From Opisthorchis felineus (lineage: Eukaryota; Platyhelminthes; Trematoda; Opisthorchiida; Opisthorchiidae): a stretch of DNA of 64,000 nt. Made by a program: the position numbers and the translations under genes. The notes under the pieces are model-generated. The model was not told where the DNA came from. It was given only the letters and a program-made list of their open reading frames with translations, and searched no databases. Each line of letters begins with the position of its first letter. Positions within the stretch are counted from its first letter, which is position 1. The stretch is taken from contig SJOL01007149.1 of the NCBI GenBank assembly GCA_004794785.1, forward strand, positions 218,477 to 282,476, read 5' to 3'. Of this stretch, positions 35,301 through 43,500 are shown in pieces.

Positions 35301-36359
35301 CTCTGGCCCACCTGACCACAAAACACCGAAGTCAGGAATCAGGCTCAGTATCGTCATTAACCATTGTACACTGAGTAACGAGAACTAGGACTGAGTACTC
35401 TGAAGCCGTTGGAACGTATCATGACTCTCTCCTGAAGAGTGACCTCACTCCAGAAGCTCTCCTTTGATGGAATTGGGTTGCACAACTCTGAGGGTTTTGT
35501 TTTGAATCTTTGCGTATCTGGATTGACAAAACGTGACGGGTTTCAGTCGCTGGTGTGCCAGGTTTCTCATCTTGTCCATTGTCCGAGTGGACGGACTATA
35601 TACCATACTTGGGTCCAGCCAATCTGCTGGGGGATAAGTGGCATTGAGCTTTGGAGTTGTCTGATGTTATTAGTTTGAAAAACATGCATGCAAGCTACAA
35701 TCAGTACTGACGTGTTGATTGATTTATCGGCATACCCCATTGGATCGGTTGGTCCGTTTGAATGGTGACCGCTAGATCATGTTACTTGACGTCGGTCAAT
35801 ACGGAGTTGAATGGTGGTTGAGTAGACGGACTAGATGATCTCCTAGCCGTTAGGTATCTTCGGTGAAAACGATCCAGTCAAAGATACACTATCATTACTC
35901 TAACTCCTATTCTGGCTTTCTATGCTGTTAGAAGTGCTAAGGTCAATCAAATTGAGAAGGCCTGTGTATCGGTGTGGGCCGTTTCACGAAAAAACCCTGG
36001 GTAAGTTCGATGCTATTGCTAATCACAAATGTGCTTTGGTGTGCACGGATTTATCATTATTCCTATTACCTACGATCTAAGGAACAAAAACTTAATATTA
36101 CCCTTTCAAATTGCAGCTCGGAGGTCGTGGACTTGAGTTATTGGATGATGACTTACTAGAAGACGATTACTACAAAATTATTCGAGCAGATGTGGCTGCC
36201 TCGGAGCGCGAGATCTATGGTAAACGAAAGGGCAGATCTAAAGACCGAAAGCGGAAACGAGACAAAGCGGAGTTACCGAAATACAGCAATGTCAAACCAT
36301 CCAGTCACTTGGAGAGTAGACAGAGTCAGCACACATCCGGAGGATCGCATCGAAGATAG
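13419..36359 (+). CDS. Peripherin/RDS-like tetraspanin 1 (six exons, 671 residues)
   Basis: Exons: 13419-14326, 19658-19824, 22397-22685, 27927-28173, 30923-31084, 36117-36359; intron phases 2,1,2,0,0, all GT-AG. The protein has a basic cytoplasmic N-tail of about 215 residues, TM1 about 216-242, TM2 about 276-296, TM3 about 340-358, a large extracellular loop 359-521, TM4 about 522-545 and a C-tail rich in charged residues. The loop has exactly six cysteines: CCG (427-429), PFSCC (479, 480), C494 and GC (510). That is the peripherin-2/ROM1 pattern without the additional cysteine vertebrate peripherin uses for intermolecular bonds. Sequons lie at N447 and N472. Peripherins are membrane-curvature proteins of photoreceptor discs; a role in fluke eyespots or other membranes is inference. 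Much longer than typical tetraspanins because of the tails. Other six-cysteine tetraspanins remain a possible assignment. Confidence 0.88.
14555..14960 (+). repeat. Dispersed SINE-like repeat, family 2
   Basis: It shares many blocks with 53560-53950, for example ACCACGTG near 14731, ATTCCGTGA, GCTGATCA, GAACGGTT, GAGCTGTACAATGCTTC-type sequence and GAAATCTCCA. The copy at 53750 has tRNA-like A-box and B-box sequences (GGCCGAACGGTTAAG and GGGTTCGAGAGTCC), suggesting a tRNA-derived SINE. A shorter relative lies at about 30230-30340. Confidence 0.6.
15756..16737. other. Assembly gap of 982 N
   Basis: The unknown bases lie within intron 1 of tetraspanin 1. Long open frames across it are artefacts of unread codons. 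Confidence 1.
17641..17715 (-). repeat. Hammerhead-repeat remnant, core mutated
   Basis: The minus strand reads CTCATGA where CTGATGA is required, then a GACCC...GGC stem II, an intact GAAACCGGTC and the stem I return strand. The G-to-C change in the core should abolish cleavage. Antisense to tetraspanin 1. Confidence 0.75.
18106..18175 (+). repeat. ATACT pentanucleotide microsatellite
   Basis: More than ten tandem ATACT units, flanked on both sides (about 18040-18240) by degenerate CATAC/CACTA sequence of the same period. Confidence 0.95.
19658..19824 (+). CDS. Tetraspanin 1 exon 2: intracellular loop and TM3
   Basis: It begins after TTCACAG and encodes [20 protein letters not shown], then [20 protein letters not shown] and the hydrophobic TM3 ([16 protein letters not shown]). 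The donor GTAAGC starts at 19825. The phase (2 in, 1 out) matches exon 2 of the second tetraspanin gene. Confidence 0.9.
19825..22396 (+). other. Tetraspanin 1 intron 2, nothing recognised
   Basis: 2.6 kb of non-coding sequence between exons 2 and 3. No repeat family described elsewhere in the window was recognised here. Confidence 0.6.
22397..22685 (+). CDS. Tetraspanin 1 exon 3: first half of the large loop with CCG
   Basis: It begins after ACTCAG with [13 protein letters not shown] and contains the tetraspanin signature IHRIFECCG, followed by GYADW, comparable to the CCG...DW of peripherins. There are no cysteines before CCG. The donor GTAAGT starts at 22686. Confidence 0.92.
24274..24322. 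repeat. Palindromic (ATG)n(ATC)n microsatellite
   Basis: A GAT-repeat run is followed directly by its reverse complement, centred on a GATC at about 24295-24298. Single strands could fold into a perfect loop-less hairpin. Confidence 0.95.
24766..24838 (+). repeat. Hammerhead-repeat remnant, decayed
   Basis: CTGATGA is intact at 24790-24796 with an AAGAA loop and a CCTAC/ATGGA-type stem I, but GAAA has become GAAG and ACCGGT has become GCCAGT. It is on the sense strand of tetraspanin 1 intron 3 and is predicted inactive. Confidence 0.75.
27927..28173 (+). CDS. Tetraspanin 1 exon 4: second half of the large loop, start of TM4
   Basis: It begins after TTTCAG and encodes [16 protein letters not shown] and [10 protein letters not shown], the remaining four loop cysteines, then the first part of TM4 ([13 protein letters not shown]). 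The donor GTAAGT follows ATG at 28173, phase 0. Confidence 0.92.
28174..30922 (+). other. Tetraspanin 1 intron 4
   Basis: The 2.7 kb intron holds a short family-2 SINE relative at about 30230-30340 (TATAAGTGGCCGATCAACAG resembles 14565-14590). Nothing else was recognised. Confidence 0.6.
30923..31084 (+). CDS. Tetraspanin 1 exon 5: end of TM4 and proximal C-tail
   Basis: It begins after CCACAG with [20 protein letters not shown]. It is collinear with exon 5 of the paralogue (LILYLSIIQPREVIRQFL). The rest is a Trp- and Arg-rich helix-like segment ending VP before GTAAGT. Confidence 0.88.
31085..36116 (+). other. Tetraspanin 1 intron 5
   Basis: The 5 kb intron contains a family-1 SINE at 33289-33470 and a small tandem repeat of AAAAGATTTGGC units at about 31514-31562. 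Other sequence was not recognised. Confidence 0.65.
33289..33470 (+). repeat. tRNA-derived SINE, family 1
   Basis: The A-box-like TAGCTCGGTGGTTGAG (33293-33308) and B-box-like GGTTCAAAC (33328-33336) mark a tRNA-derived head. A CTAGGCTTGGGTAACCTGGCA body and a CCCGAAAGCATATTACAGCT tail follow. It matches the minus-strand copies at 41657, 46084 and 50216. Confidence 0.85.
36117..36359 (+). CDS. Tetraspanin 1 exon 6: C-terminal tail
   Basis: It begins after TTGCAG with [20 protein letters not shown], an acidic stretch, followed by a strongly basic [15 protein letters not shown] block and a Ser/His-rich end closed by TAG at 36357-36359. The phase 0 acceptor fits exon 5. It has no sequence resemblance to the paralogue's last exon, so its link to this gene rests on phase, strand and position. 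Confidence 0.75.
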   Translation, partial: LGGRGLELLDDDLLEDDYYKIIRADVAASEREIYGKRKGRSKDRKRKRDKAELPKYSNVKPSSHLESRQSQHTSGGSHRR

Positions 36360-37124
36360 ACGGATTTATCATTTTCGAGCACGCACCCAATGCACTCTCT
36401 GTCTGGAATTTAAAACCAGTAATGTGTGTGAACGCTTTGTTTTTTCTTACGGTCACGCTGACGTGTGTGATTTTATTCACTGTATGAAGTGAAATTGGTG
36501 CGGCAGTTACATTTGAGTTTTGTTTGCTGTACTGGTAAAATCGGCTCCCATGGGAGTCACTCGACTCAGTAGGCTATCTGAACTACTTGGTGTAATGCAT
36601 TCGTCGTGAATATCCACATCCGCACAAGATTAGGCATGCGTTAGGTGTGCGGGATTCCAGAATCTCAGCAAGTTCCCATGCCTAAAGGGACAGACACAAC
36701 GAAAATGTAGTGACCGGCAGCCATCACGATGATGTGTTACGAGAAATAATGGATTCGTGGCCAGGATACATGAAAAGAACTATTGTAATCCCTGCGAATA
36801 GAGGCGAAAAGGCGAAGAGACACTGTTTTCTACCCTTTAAGGGGCCGACTCACTTAGCAGGTCAATATACGAGTAAAATTACGTCCCAACTGCTAGTGCT
36901 GAACCGAAAGATGGATGGACAGTAGAATGTTCTAGCGAAATACACTCATTTGCGTACCAATTTGGTTTAGACGGGAGACTCAAACGGAATCCAGCTGAAT
37001 CTCTCCTTTATGATGTTATTAAACAACCGAATGTGCTGCACCAGGCCGCCTCATGTTTCAGTTGGTACGATATTCAAGATATCGCGACACATTGCAGACA
37101 TAATGCGCTACTCATAAGGTTGCT

Positions 37125-37199
37125 GAAAACTCTTCGACAACCCATGACCGGTCTCGCCCTTCTTGGGGCTCCTCAGGTAGGCGCAGTAAGTCTCCCGCC
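37125..37199 (-). repeat. Hammerhead-repeat remnant with GAGA instead of GAAA
   Basis: The minus strand reads CCTAC CTGAGGA, a perfect GCCC/GGGC stem II with loop CAAGAA, then GAGACCGGTC and ATGGG. CTGANGA tolerates the G, but the A-to-G change in GAAA should inactivate it. Confidence 0.78.
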
Positions 37200-37273
37200 A
37201 AAACCAAATTGGTACACAAATGAGTTTATTTTGCTAATTTCGTGCAATTTGGGTTCAATTAGAACACGAGGCT

Positions 37274-37335
37274 GGCGAAAACTCGGAGACTGCGCCTACC
37301 TGATGAGCCCCAAGAAGGGCTGTCGAAGAGTTTTC
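37274..37335 (+). repeat. Hammerhead-repeat remnant with a 16-bp core deletion
   Basis: GAAAACTC, CCTAC, CTGATGA and a perfect GCCC/GGGC stem II are present. The GAAACCGGTCGTGGGC segment is missing, a deletion between two GGGC tetramers, leaving GGGCTGTCGAAGAGTTTTC. Confidence 0.78.
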
Positions 37336-37577
37336 AAGAACTTTAGGAGTAGTGTGTTAGGTCTACGAAAGCACTCACATTCTGGCAATCTCCAATATGC
37401 AAGTAAAGTAACCAAATTAAAACCACAGTATTGTGTTAATTTGGTCACATTCTTGTAACCGGATTCCGAGCATCACATCCTTGATTTCTCATCGTATTCC
37501 AGACAGAAGTCATGTGAATAGATCCTTCACTACTGAAACAACGACCAGCAAAAAATTGAAATGGTTAACATAACACA

Positions 37578-37712
37578 CTACTCATAAGGTTGCTGAAAAC
37601 CCTTCGACAGCCCACGACCGGTTTCGTCCTTCCTAGGGTTCATCAGGCGAGCGCAGTCCCCGAGTTTCCGAAGTTCTGAGCAACCTTATGAGTAGTGCAT
37701 TACGCCTATGCA
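37578..37712 (-). repeat. Foldback hammerhead repeat with flanking inverted repeats
   Basis: The ribozyme at 37594-37672 is flanked by CACTACTCATAAGGTTGCT (about 37576-37594) and its inverted copy AGCAACCTTATGAGTAGTG (about 37680-37698), so the whole unit folds back on itself. Confidence 0.78.
37594..37672 (-). ncRNA. Type I hammerhead ribozyme, catalytic bases intact, weak stem II
   Basis: The minus strand reads CTGATGA (plus positions 37646-37640), GAAAC (37625-37621) and CGGTC with predicted cleavage between 37616 and 37615. Inner stem I is CTCGC/GTGGG and outer stem I GGAAACTC/GGGTTTTC; both differ from the other copies but stay fully paired by G-U and compensating changes. Stem II keeps only two strong pairs (an A-C and a C-A mismatch at its base), so activity is uncertain. 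Confidence 0.72.
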
Positions 37713-40233
37713 GTAGAATGCTTTGTTCGTACGAACCACCGAGCGAAGCGTGTTGGGCTATGATACAACAGCCATCAGTGAACAAGAGTATAATTGTCTG
37801 TACCAGTTAGATACTGAAGCGGTTCTAACAGTTCATCAACACATGTTTCTTGGCAAATCAGCCTGATGGTTCTGTGTTTAGTGCCATTTTGACAGGAATT
37901 TAATTTTTGATGTGCAATAAAAGAGGACATAAAGAGGGGCACTGTACACTCCCTCGATCAAAATCGAAGAGGTCCGGGAAAATATAGGCAAAATCCACGG
38001 GAAATGATGCGGGTCTAGTGTGAATTCTTCACACTTCAGAATGATTGTAGTCTTATTGTTGGCTTTAATGCCTCAGGCCCATACAGGTTTTGATATGATC
38101 GTCATTTCCACGTATACACGATTTAACATACCACTACTGCGTAAGAACACTGTTTTACTCGTATGCTGAAGAATGTGGAACTCCCTTCAAAAATTCTCGT
38201 CGCGATGCGCAGTGAGGTTGAGGTCGCTTGGGTTTCGGTCGGAATGTAACGCCCGTGCAACACCGGACCACGTTACTGGAGAAATATAGAGACTTTCCGT
38301 CAGGATGTGTCCAGACATGGAAAAAGCACGTGTGCAGAGAATGGCGCATCCCCAAGGTCACCATCGGTACCACACGTTCCGGATAGCAGGTGCGTTGGCG
38401 GAGCTCACCAAACACGGTTTAACAGCATACGACCAGCGGAGTGGGGGTGAAATTGTTCACGACCGGAACACCGCCATTGGCTGTACAGAACGAACAAGTG
38501 AACGACCATAATTGGCCATTTAGTCATCCTATATATTTACGCAGAAGCTCTGTGTGTTTGTCCTGACAATACAGCCGTGTCCCGGATTCTCTGTCTTCTC
38601 CTCATCGCGTAGTCTGGTGGGCTCAGTTCAGGCGTAACCAATAGACGGCCACCCACGACACGACACTTTCCAAACACCATACTGTTGGGCAGATTTCATG
38701 TTGAATAGATGCACTATTTGTTCCGCGAATTAGGAGTAACATTGGATTGGAACACGAAAATGCTGAGGTAGTGTGACCAACGCATTGCAAACCACTAGGA
38801 ACAACCGGTTGGCTGGGTGCCCGTACAGCCAATGATACAGACAGACAAAATTATTGAGAAATTGCCGTCACTCATGTGTAGCTTGTAGCGGGAATGTCCT
38901 GCTAAGATGATACCCCACCAGTGCTGAAAAGCAAACCTCCGATCCGAGTGAGGTGGTTGAAGTGGACAATGGAGTAGCATCGCCACCTGAGTTAGCGCGT
39001 CAAGGTAAACAACCAACTTCGAAGGGATACTTTGCTATCGCAAGTGAACTTAGACCTAATGCCAGAACCATAAGATCTTGGGTAGTTCGCTTCACATGGT
39101 TTAGGTAATGATACGGTAAAACGCACACTACGTGAAAAGACGGGTGTGTGAAGGCAGCATTGGTTGCATTTATCTCCCAACCAACGGCACGCCCTTCCAG
39201 GAGTGCGCATGCTCTCACCTAGCGTTCGGTCTTGGTGAGTTTGTCTTCGGACAACGATGTCACGACTATACAGCTGTCATTCGATGGTTAAAAGCACTCA
39301 TTCTCTCACACGAACTCCGCTGGTTGGCTATGCTAATAGTATTCATCACTCATCTTCGTTCTTTCAATGGCCACTGTACTGTGTTCATTTTAGTCACTCG
39401 ATTAGCAGGGTTGATCTCAGAGATATCCTCACTTCTGGCTCTGGTGCCCTAAACTGCATTTTTAATCAAGTGTTCGCTTTCCCCAGGGGACAGTTCATAA
39501 AAACAGGATACCTGGGGTTCGAATCCAAGGGAGTCGGTATCTTGAGTCTTGGCCAGTGTCCTGGTCAAAGACATTTCATCGAAAGACGCAACGTAGTAAC
39601 TTTCGAGGATTGAGAACATATTCGGGTTCACGTCAAGACTCTCCAGGATAACACCTTAACGATGGACTCTACCTATGAGTGGTAATCAGCGGTTCATACT
39701 GCTTGTCGGTGCGGTATGCTTTCCAGGATGGGGTCGCCGTAACCTCTCTTGCGATTGACTAGAGACATTGCAAGAAATGGCGGCTGATCGATGTCAGAGG
39801 CATTCGTGTTGTTAGTTTCTTTCTTGCTTGTCTGACTGAGCGCTTGGAGGTGTAGGCACCCCAGCATGCTTGCTGCAGGCCAGCACCAGGTCCCCTCCGT
39901 TGCCCACTATTTTCTCTTCTTTTCACTCTTAGAGTGAAAATATAAACCTTGTGGTTGTATGGCAGTGAAGCATCAATGTCAACAATGACGTCGCTCTCTG
40001 GAGATGAATGATCACTGCCCATCCACGTGGTTATTTAACTACGATGACTTACCATAAATTTGGTATGTTTTGACGCACTAAAGAAGTTACGACATGGTTT
40101 CCCATATCACGTAAATGACAACCAAATAAAGTAAAACATCGCTGCAAGAAAAGTAAGTGTATATTTATAGTGAGGCGACCAAGTGATTAGCATATGTACA
40201 GGGTCATGTAAGTTAGGACAAGTTAGGTTAAGT

Positions 40234-40569
40234 CTAAGTTGAACCATAAACTGGTTTTACTGAGCCGACAGTTGCTCCCGCAGTTGATGCATACGTTGTG
40301 GAGGAGGCAGCGGCTGCAGTCTGAGTGACGAGAAGGGCAAGTTGTACAAGAGCAGATTCCCCACTGTTCGAAGCCATCATGTTTGAGTTCGCTTCTACAT
40401 CAGCCTCGCGAAGAACCTGATACAAATTCGGCGCGGAATCGGCACGTCCTGGCTGGGAGGAACCTGTAGTCGTAGCGCCACTGGTGCCCGGCAAAATGAC
40501 CACTCGATTGGCATCCCAGTCGTAACAGATGGGAATAAGTTGCGCCATCGGTGGTGCAGGGAATTTAGA
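40234..40569 (-). CDS. MED14: MED14 last coding exon
   Basis: 111 codons plus TAG (40236-40234), after CTTTTGTAG. It encodes SKFPAPPMAQLIPICYDWDA, equivalent to the IIVPIIYDM segment, and ends with an Ala/Thr/Ser-rich stretch and KPVYGST. Confidence 0.88.
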   Translation of the reverse strand, partial: SKFPAPPMAQLIPICYDWDANRVVILPGTSGATTTGSSQPGRADSAPNLYQVLREADVEANSNMMASNSGESALVQLALLVTQTAAAASSTTYASTAGATVGSVKPVYGST

Positions 40570-43500
40570 CTACAAAAGGAACACAAACATAAACAGGAAG
40601 CGGGACGATGAGGCAAACTATTCCCTCCCAGAATAGTGCAAAATATAAATTCTGATGAGCGATGCACATGGTGTGTTAACAACCATAGCCATTATATTTA
40701 TGGATTACGAACAACATAAAACAACCCTTTAAGGCTATCTGAATTGACGGTGGCTCTGATGTTATGGTAACTGTTGAGAGCCATGCGGGCTGTTATAAGC
40801 GGTGTTTTGAAAAAAATGATGGTTGTGAAAAAACAATGGCAACAGTGAACAACATTGAATACATACGTCAATCAATAACTTACCAGTTGAGGGCGTTGCG
40901 TACGTGAAACGAGTAGTTGTAGGGTGATTCTCGGAGGTCGAACAATAACACCCGGCAGACCGGGAAAGAGTTCTACAGCTCCTAGTGCCGCAGAGGTGTC
41001 CATGGGTGAACTAGTCACCGTGGTAGTTCGTCCTCCCGATTGACTAGAAGCGGAGCGTTTGCCAGTGCCTAAACCAACTAGACCAAGGCGGATGTGAACG
41101 GCAGCATGGGTAGGTGGGTGGAGATCAAATGGTAAAAGCCGAACAATGCTGCGAAACGCTCGAGGTGGGAGTGTCAGAAGACGGAAGAAGGCTGCCACCG
41201 CACTAGGTTGGAACGGGGGAGCGCACACCTGAAATGTGGTTTCGAAAAAAGGTCGAAAAGGTTCATAAAGTTAGATAAAAAATTTCATAGCTAGCTCGAA
41301 AAAGAATTTAACGGTATTACAGTGGTGGACTGTGAGAGGAGTGTAACACAAAGGCATACGGTCGTATTACAGCAAGCTATCACAAGGATGGTCATCAGGC
41401 AGAGAGTACAGTGGCAGGGCCAGAAACTTGAAAATATTCCACAGTATATCAGTTAATAAGCATTCGATGCATGCATTCCAAGAACATTGTGCTCAAAAGT
41501 TTCAAACATCTCCATAAATGGAGAACGCAGTGGTTCATGCCAACAGCCTGTTACCGTTCTGTCATGTGAGCGTGTTGAACGGGCCAACTTAAGGTCCCGA
41601 CCTCCTACCGATTGAGATCCCAGGGAGTTTACTGGCACGGTGTTTGTACGTAAGTAAGCGTTCAGCTGTACCAACCTTTCGGTGCCTAATTACCGCACCA
41701 CCCGGAGGAATCATGAGAGCTGAGATGCTGCCAGGTTGCTCAAGCCCAAACAGGAGCAGATGAGATTCAGAAGTTGGATTCGAACCACGGACTTTGCGGT
41801 CTTTAAGCTCGCACCTTAGCCACTGAGCTATGTCAACGACATGGAAACTGGGTTGACGTTATCCATGAAGCAGCCATGGAGGAAGACCAATCAAAATGTT
41901 ATCCGCATAATCAGCAAATGTGCGGCAAGGTAATTTTTGGAGGTTTAGAGGAGAAACAATCAAGAAAATGTCATCAAAACCTCCATAGGTGAGACGGCTC
42001 CGTGGGATATTCCTAATGTTGTCAGTCATTTTCCCCGTTTTTTGCTGGCGTTTGATGCCAGTTGATCAAGAAGAATTTCCCATTAGTTCTGGGTTCGATA
42101 TGCAACCGGATATGCCACCCTCTTACAAAAAACCATTCAGTTTAAATGAGCTGAAGCGGACGTAGGGTTGACAACATAGGTAGTGCTATACTTATGTGGA
42201 GGAGTGAACTTACGATGGTCTACAAAATTTCACACTACAGTCGCAGATGATTCTCCCGAAGAAAAAAATATACAGAAAGTGGCACATACCAGGAACTTGG
42301 TCAGACAATGACCCACAACCAGAGGAAAAGTAGAAAAATCTGTGGACATACTCGAGCATTGAAAAATTCTTCAATTAAGTTCAAAGTCTCTTGTGGCCAG
42401 CAGTCCGTCGGCCCAGCACTGGATGATTGAAAGGAGGAAAGACGAAGAGACAACCTCCAGCTGGCAACATCAACACCAGTACGTTGGGGTAGCAAACACA
42501 CATGAGTTGTGAGAGTGGGCAAGGGCCAGTGGGCTTCGAATGACCCGGTCTGCACAACGTCAGCCGTGAGATTTTGGTCAGCTATATCAGAACCGGATAC
42601 CAATTCAGATAAGGGTGCTATTGGAACGTCTAGACTGTGTATAGCTGACAGACATGCATGGAAAAGCAAGCTGGAAGCGAGGTACGACTCCAAAGGGGAG
42701 AGCAGGCCCGGAATATTGGCGCGTTGACTGTTCGAGGGATTTCGTGCTGTCCGGTTTCGTCCGTCAGATGACATGAAGAGCTTCGCAGCTGCACGAGGCG
42801 GACGGACAAGCTGCGCCAGTTGGGTGACTGTAAGGCCGCTCCAAGCGTCAGCTGTAAACAAGATTAAAATTGCAGGAAAGTATGGACGTTATGGAAATCT
42901 GGAAATCTCCTACAGATGTGTCATCATATCCTGGAGCCCCAATGTAAGCACTAGTTCCTGCATCTCCTTGACAGACATTGCTTTTGAACTGTCCTAAGAA
43001 CGCCGATCGCTTTTTCTTCCAATCTCCAGACGAAGCTGTCTCAAATCATAAAACTGAACGGTTATCATGCCAAGGCTGTGTTCATCAGTGGCAATCCTTG
43101 CTTTAAGAAGCTGCTATTTAAATAGACCAATGAAAGATCTAAATCACGATCTTTGGCCGAAAACGGGACACTGGCAGGTGAACGAGTGGCTTTATAGGGA
43201 TTGAAATCAGACAATGATATGCTTGCTATGGAAGAGGTGAACTATTGAGGCGTGAAGAAAAGCGAACCATTCATCCTGAAGAGCTGTCACACAAGTTCCT
43301 TCTCCAACTGATATGCACACCACCTGCGTCAAAGTTACGGAAAACAAACAAGAGAGAGAACCGACTGAACCGAAGAAGTTATGTCACTTACCTTCAATGT
43401 CCATTTGATATGCTTCTTGTAAGGCCTTGAGAAAGTTCTAGAAGCAGAATAAATAGCCCAATAGAGTGATAGTATTGACGTGAAAATTATTCAACCCCAG

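Larger units (their letters stand above)
36938..37370. repeat. Composite of inverted hammerhead repeats
   Basis: The left part (36938-37020) matches the palindrome arm seen at 9113-9200. A minus-strand ribozyme remnant follows at 37125-37199, then a plus-strand one at 37274-37335, ending in TAGTGTGTTAGGTCTA. The two ribozyme units face each other as an inverted pair. Confidence 0.75.
36360..40233. other. Intergenic region between convergent tetraspanin 1 and MED14
   Basis: It must hold both 3' UTRs. Visible content is the hammerhead-repeat cluster (36938-37712) and, near 39180-39640, an unassigned stretch with a perfect B-box GGTTCGAATCC at about 39511-39521 that may be another SINE. Open frames at 38155-39218 have no recognisable domains. 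Confidence 0.6.

Noticed and set aside
41768..41848. tRNA gene suggested by perfect A-box and B-box
   Set aside because: The body and tail are those of the dispersed SINE family, and no cloverleaf acceptor stem is apparent.
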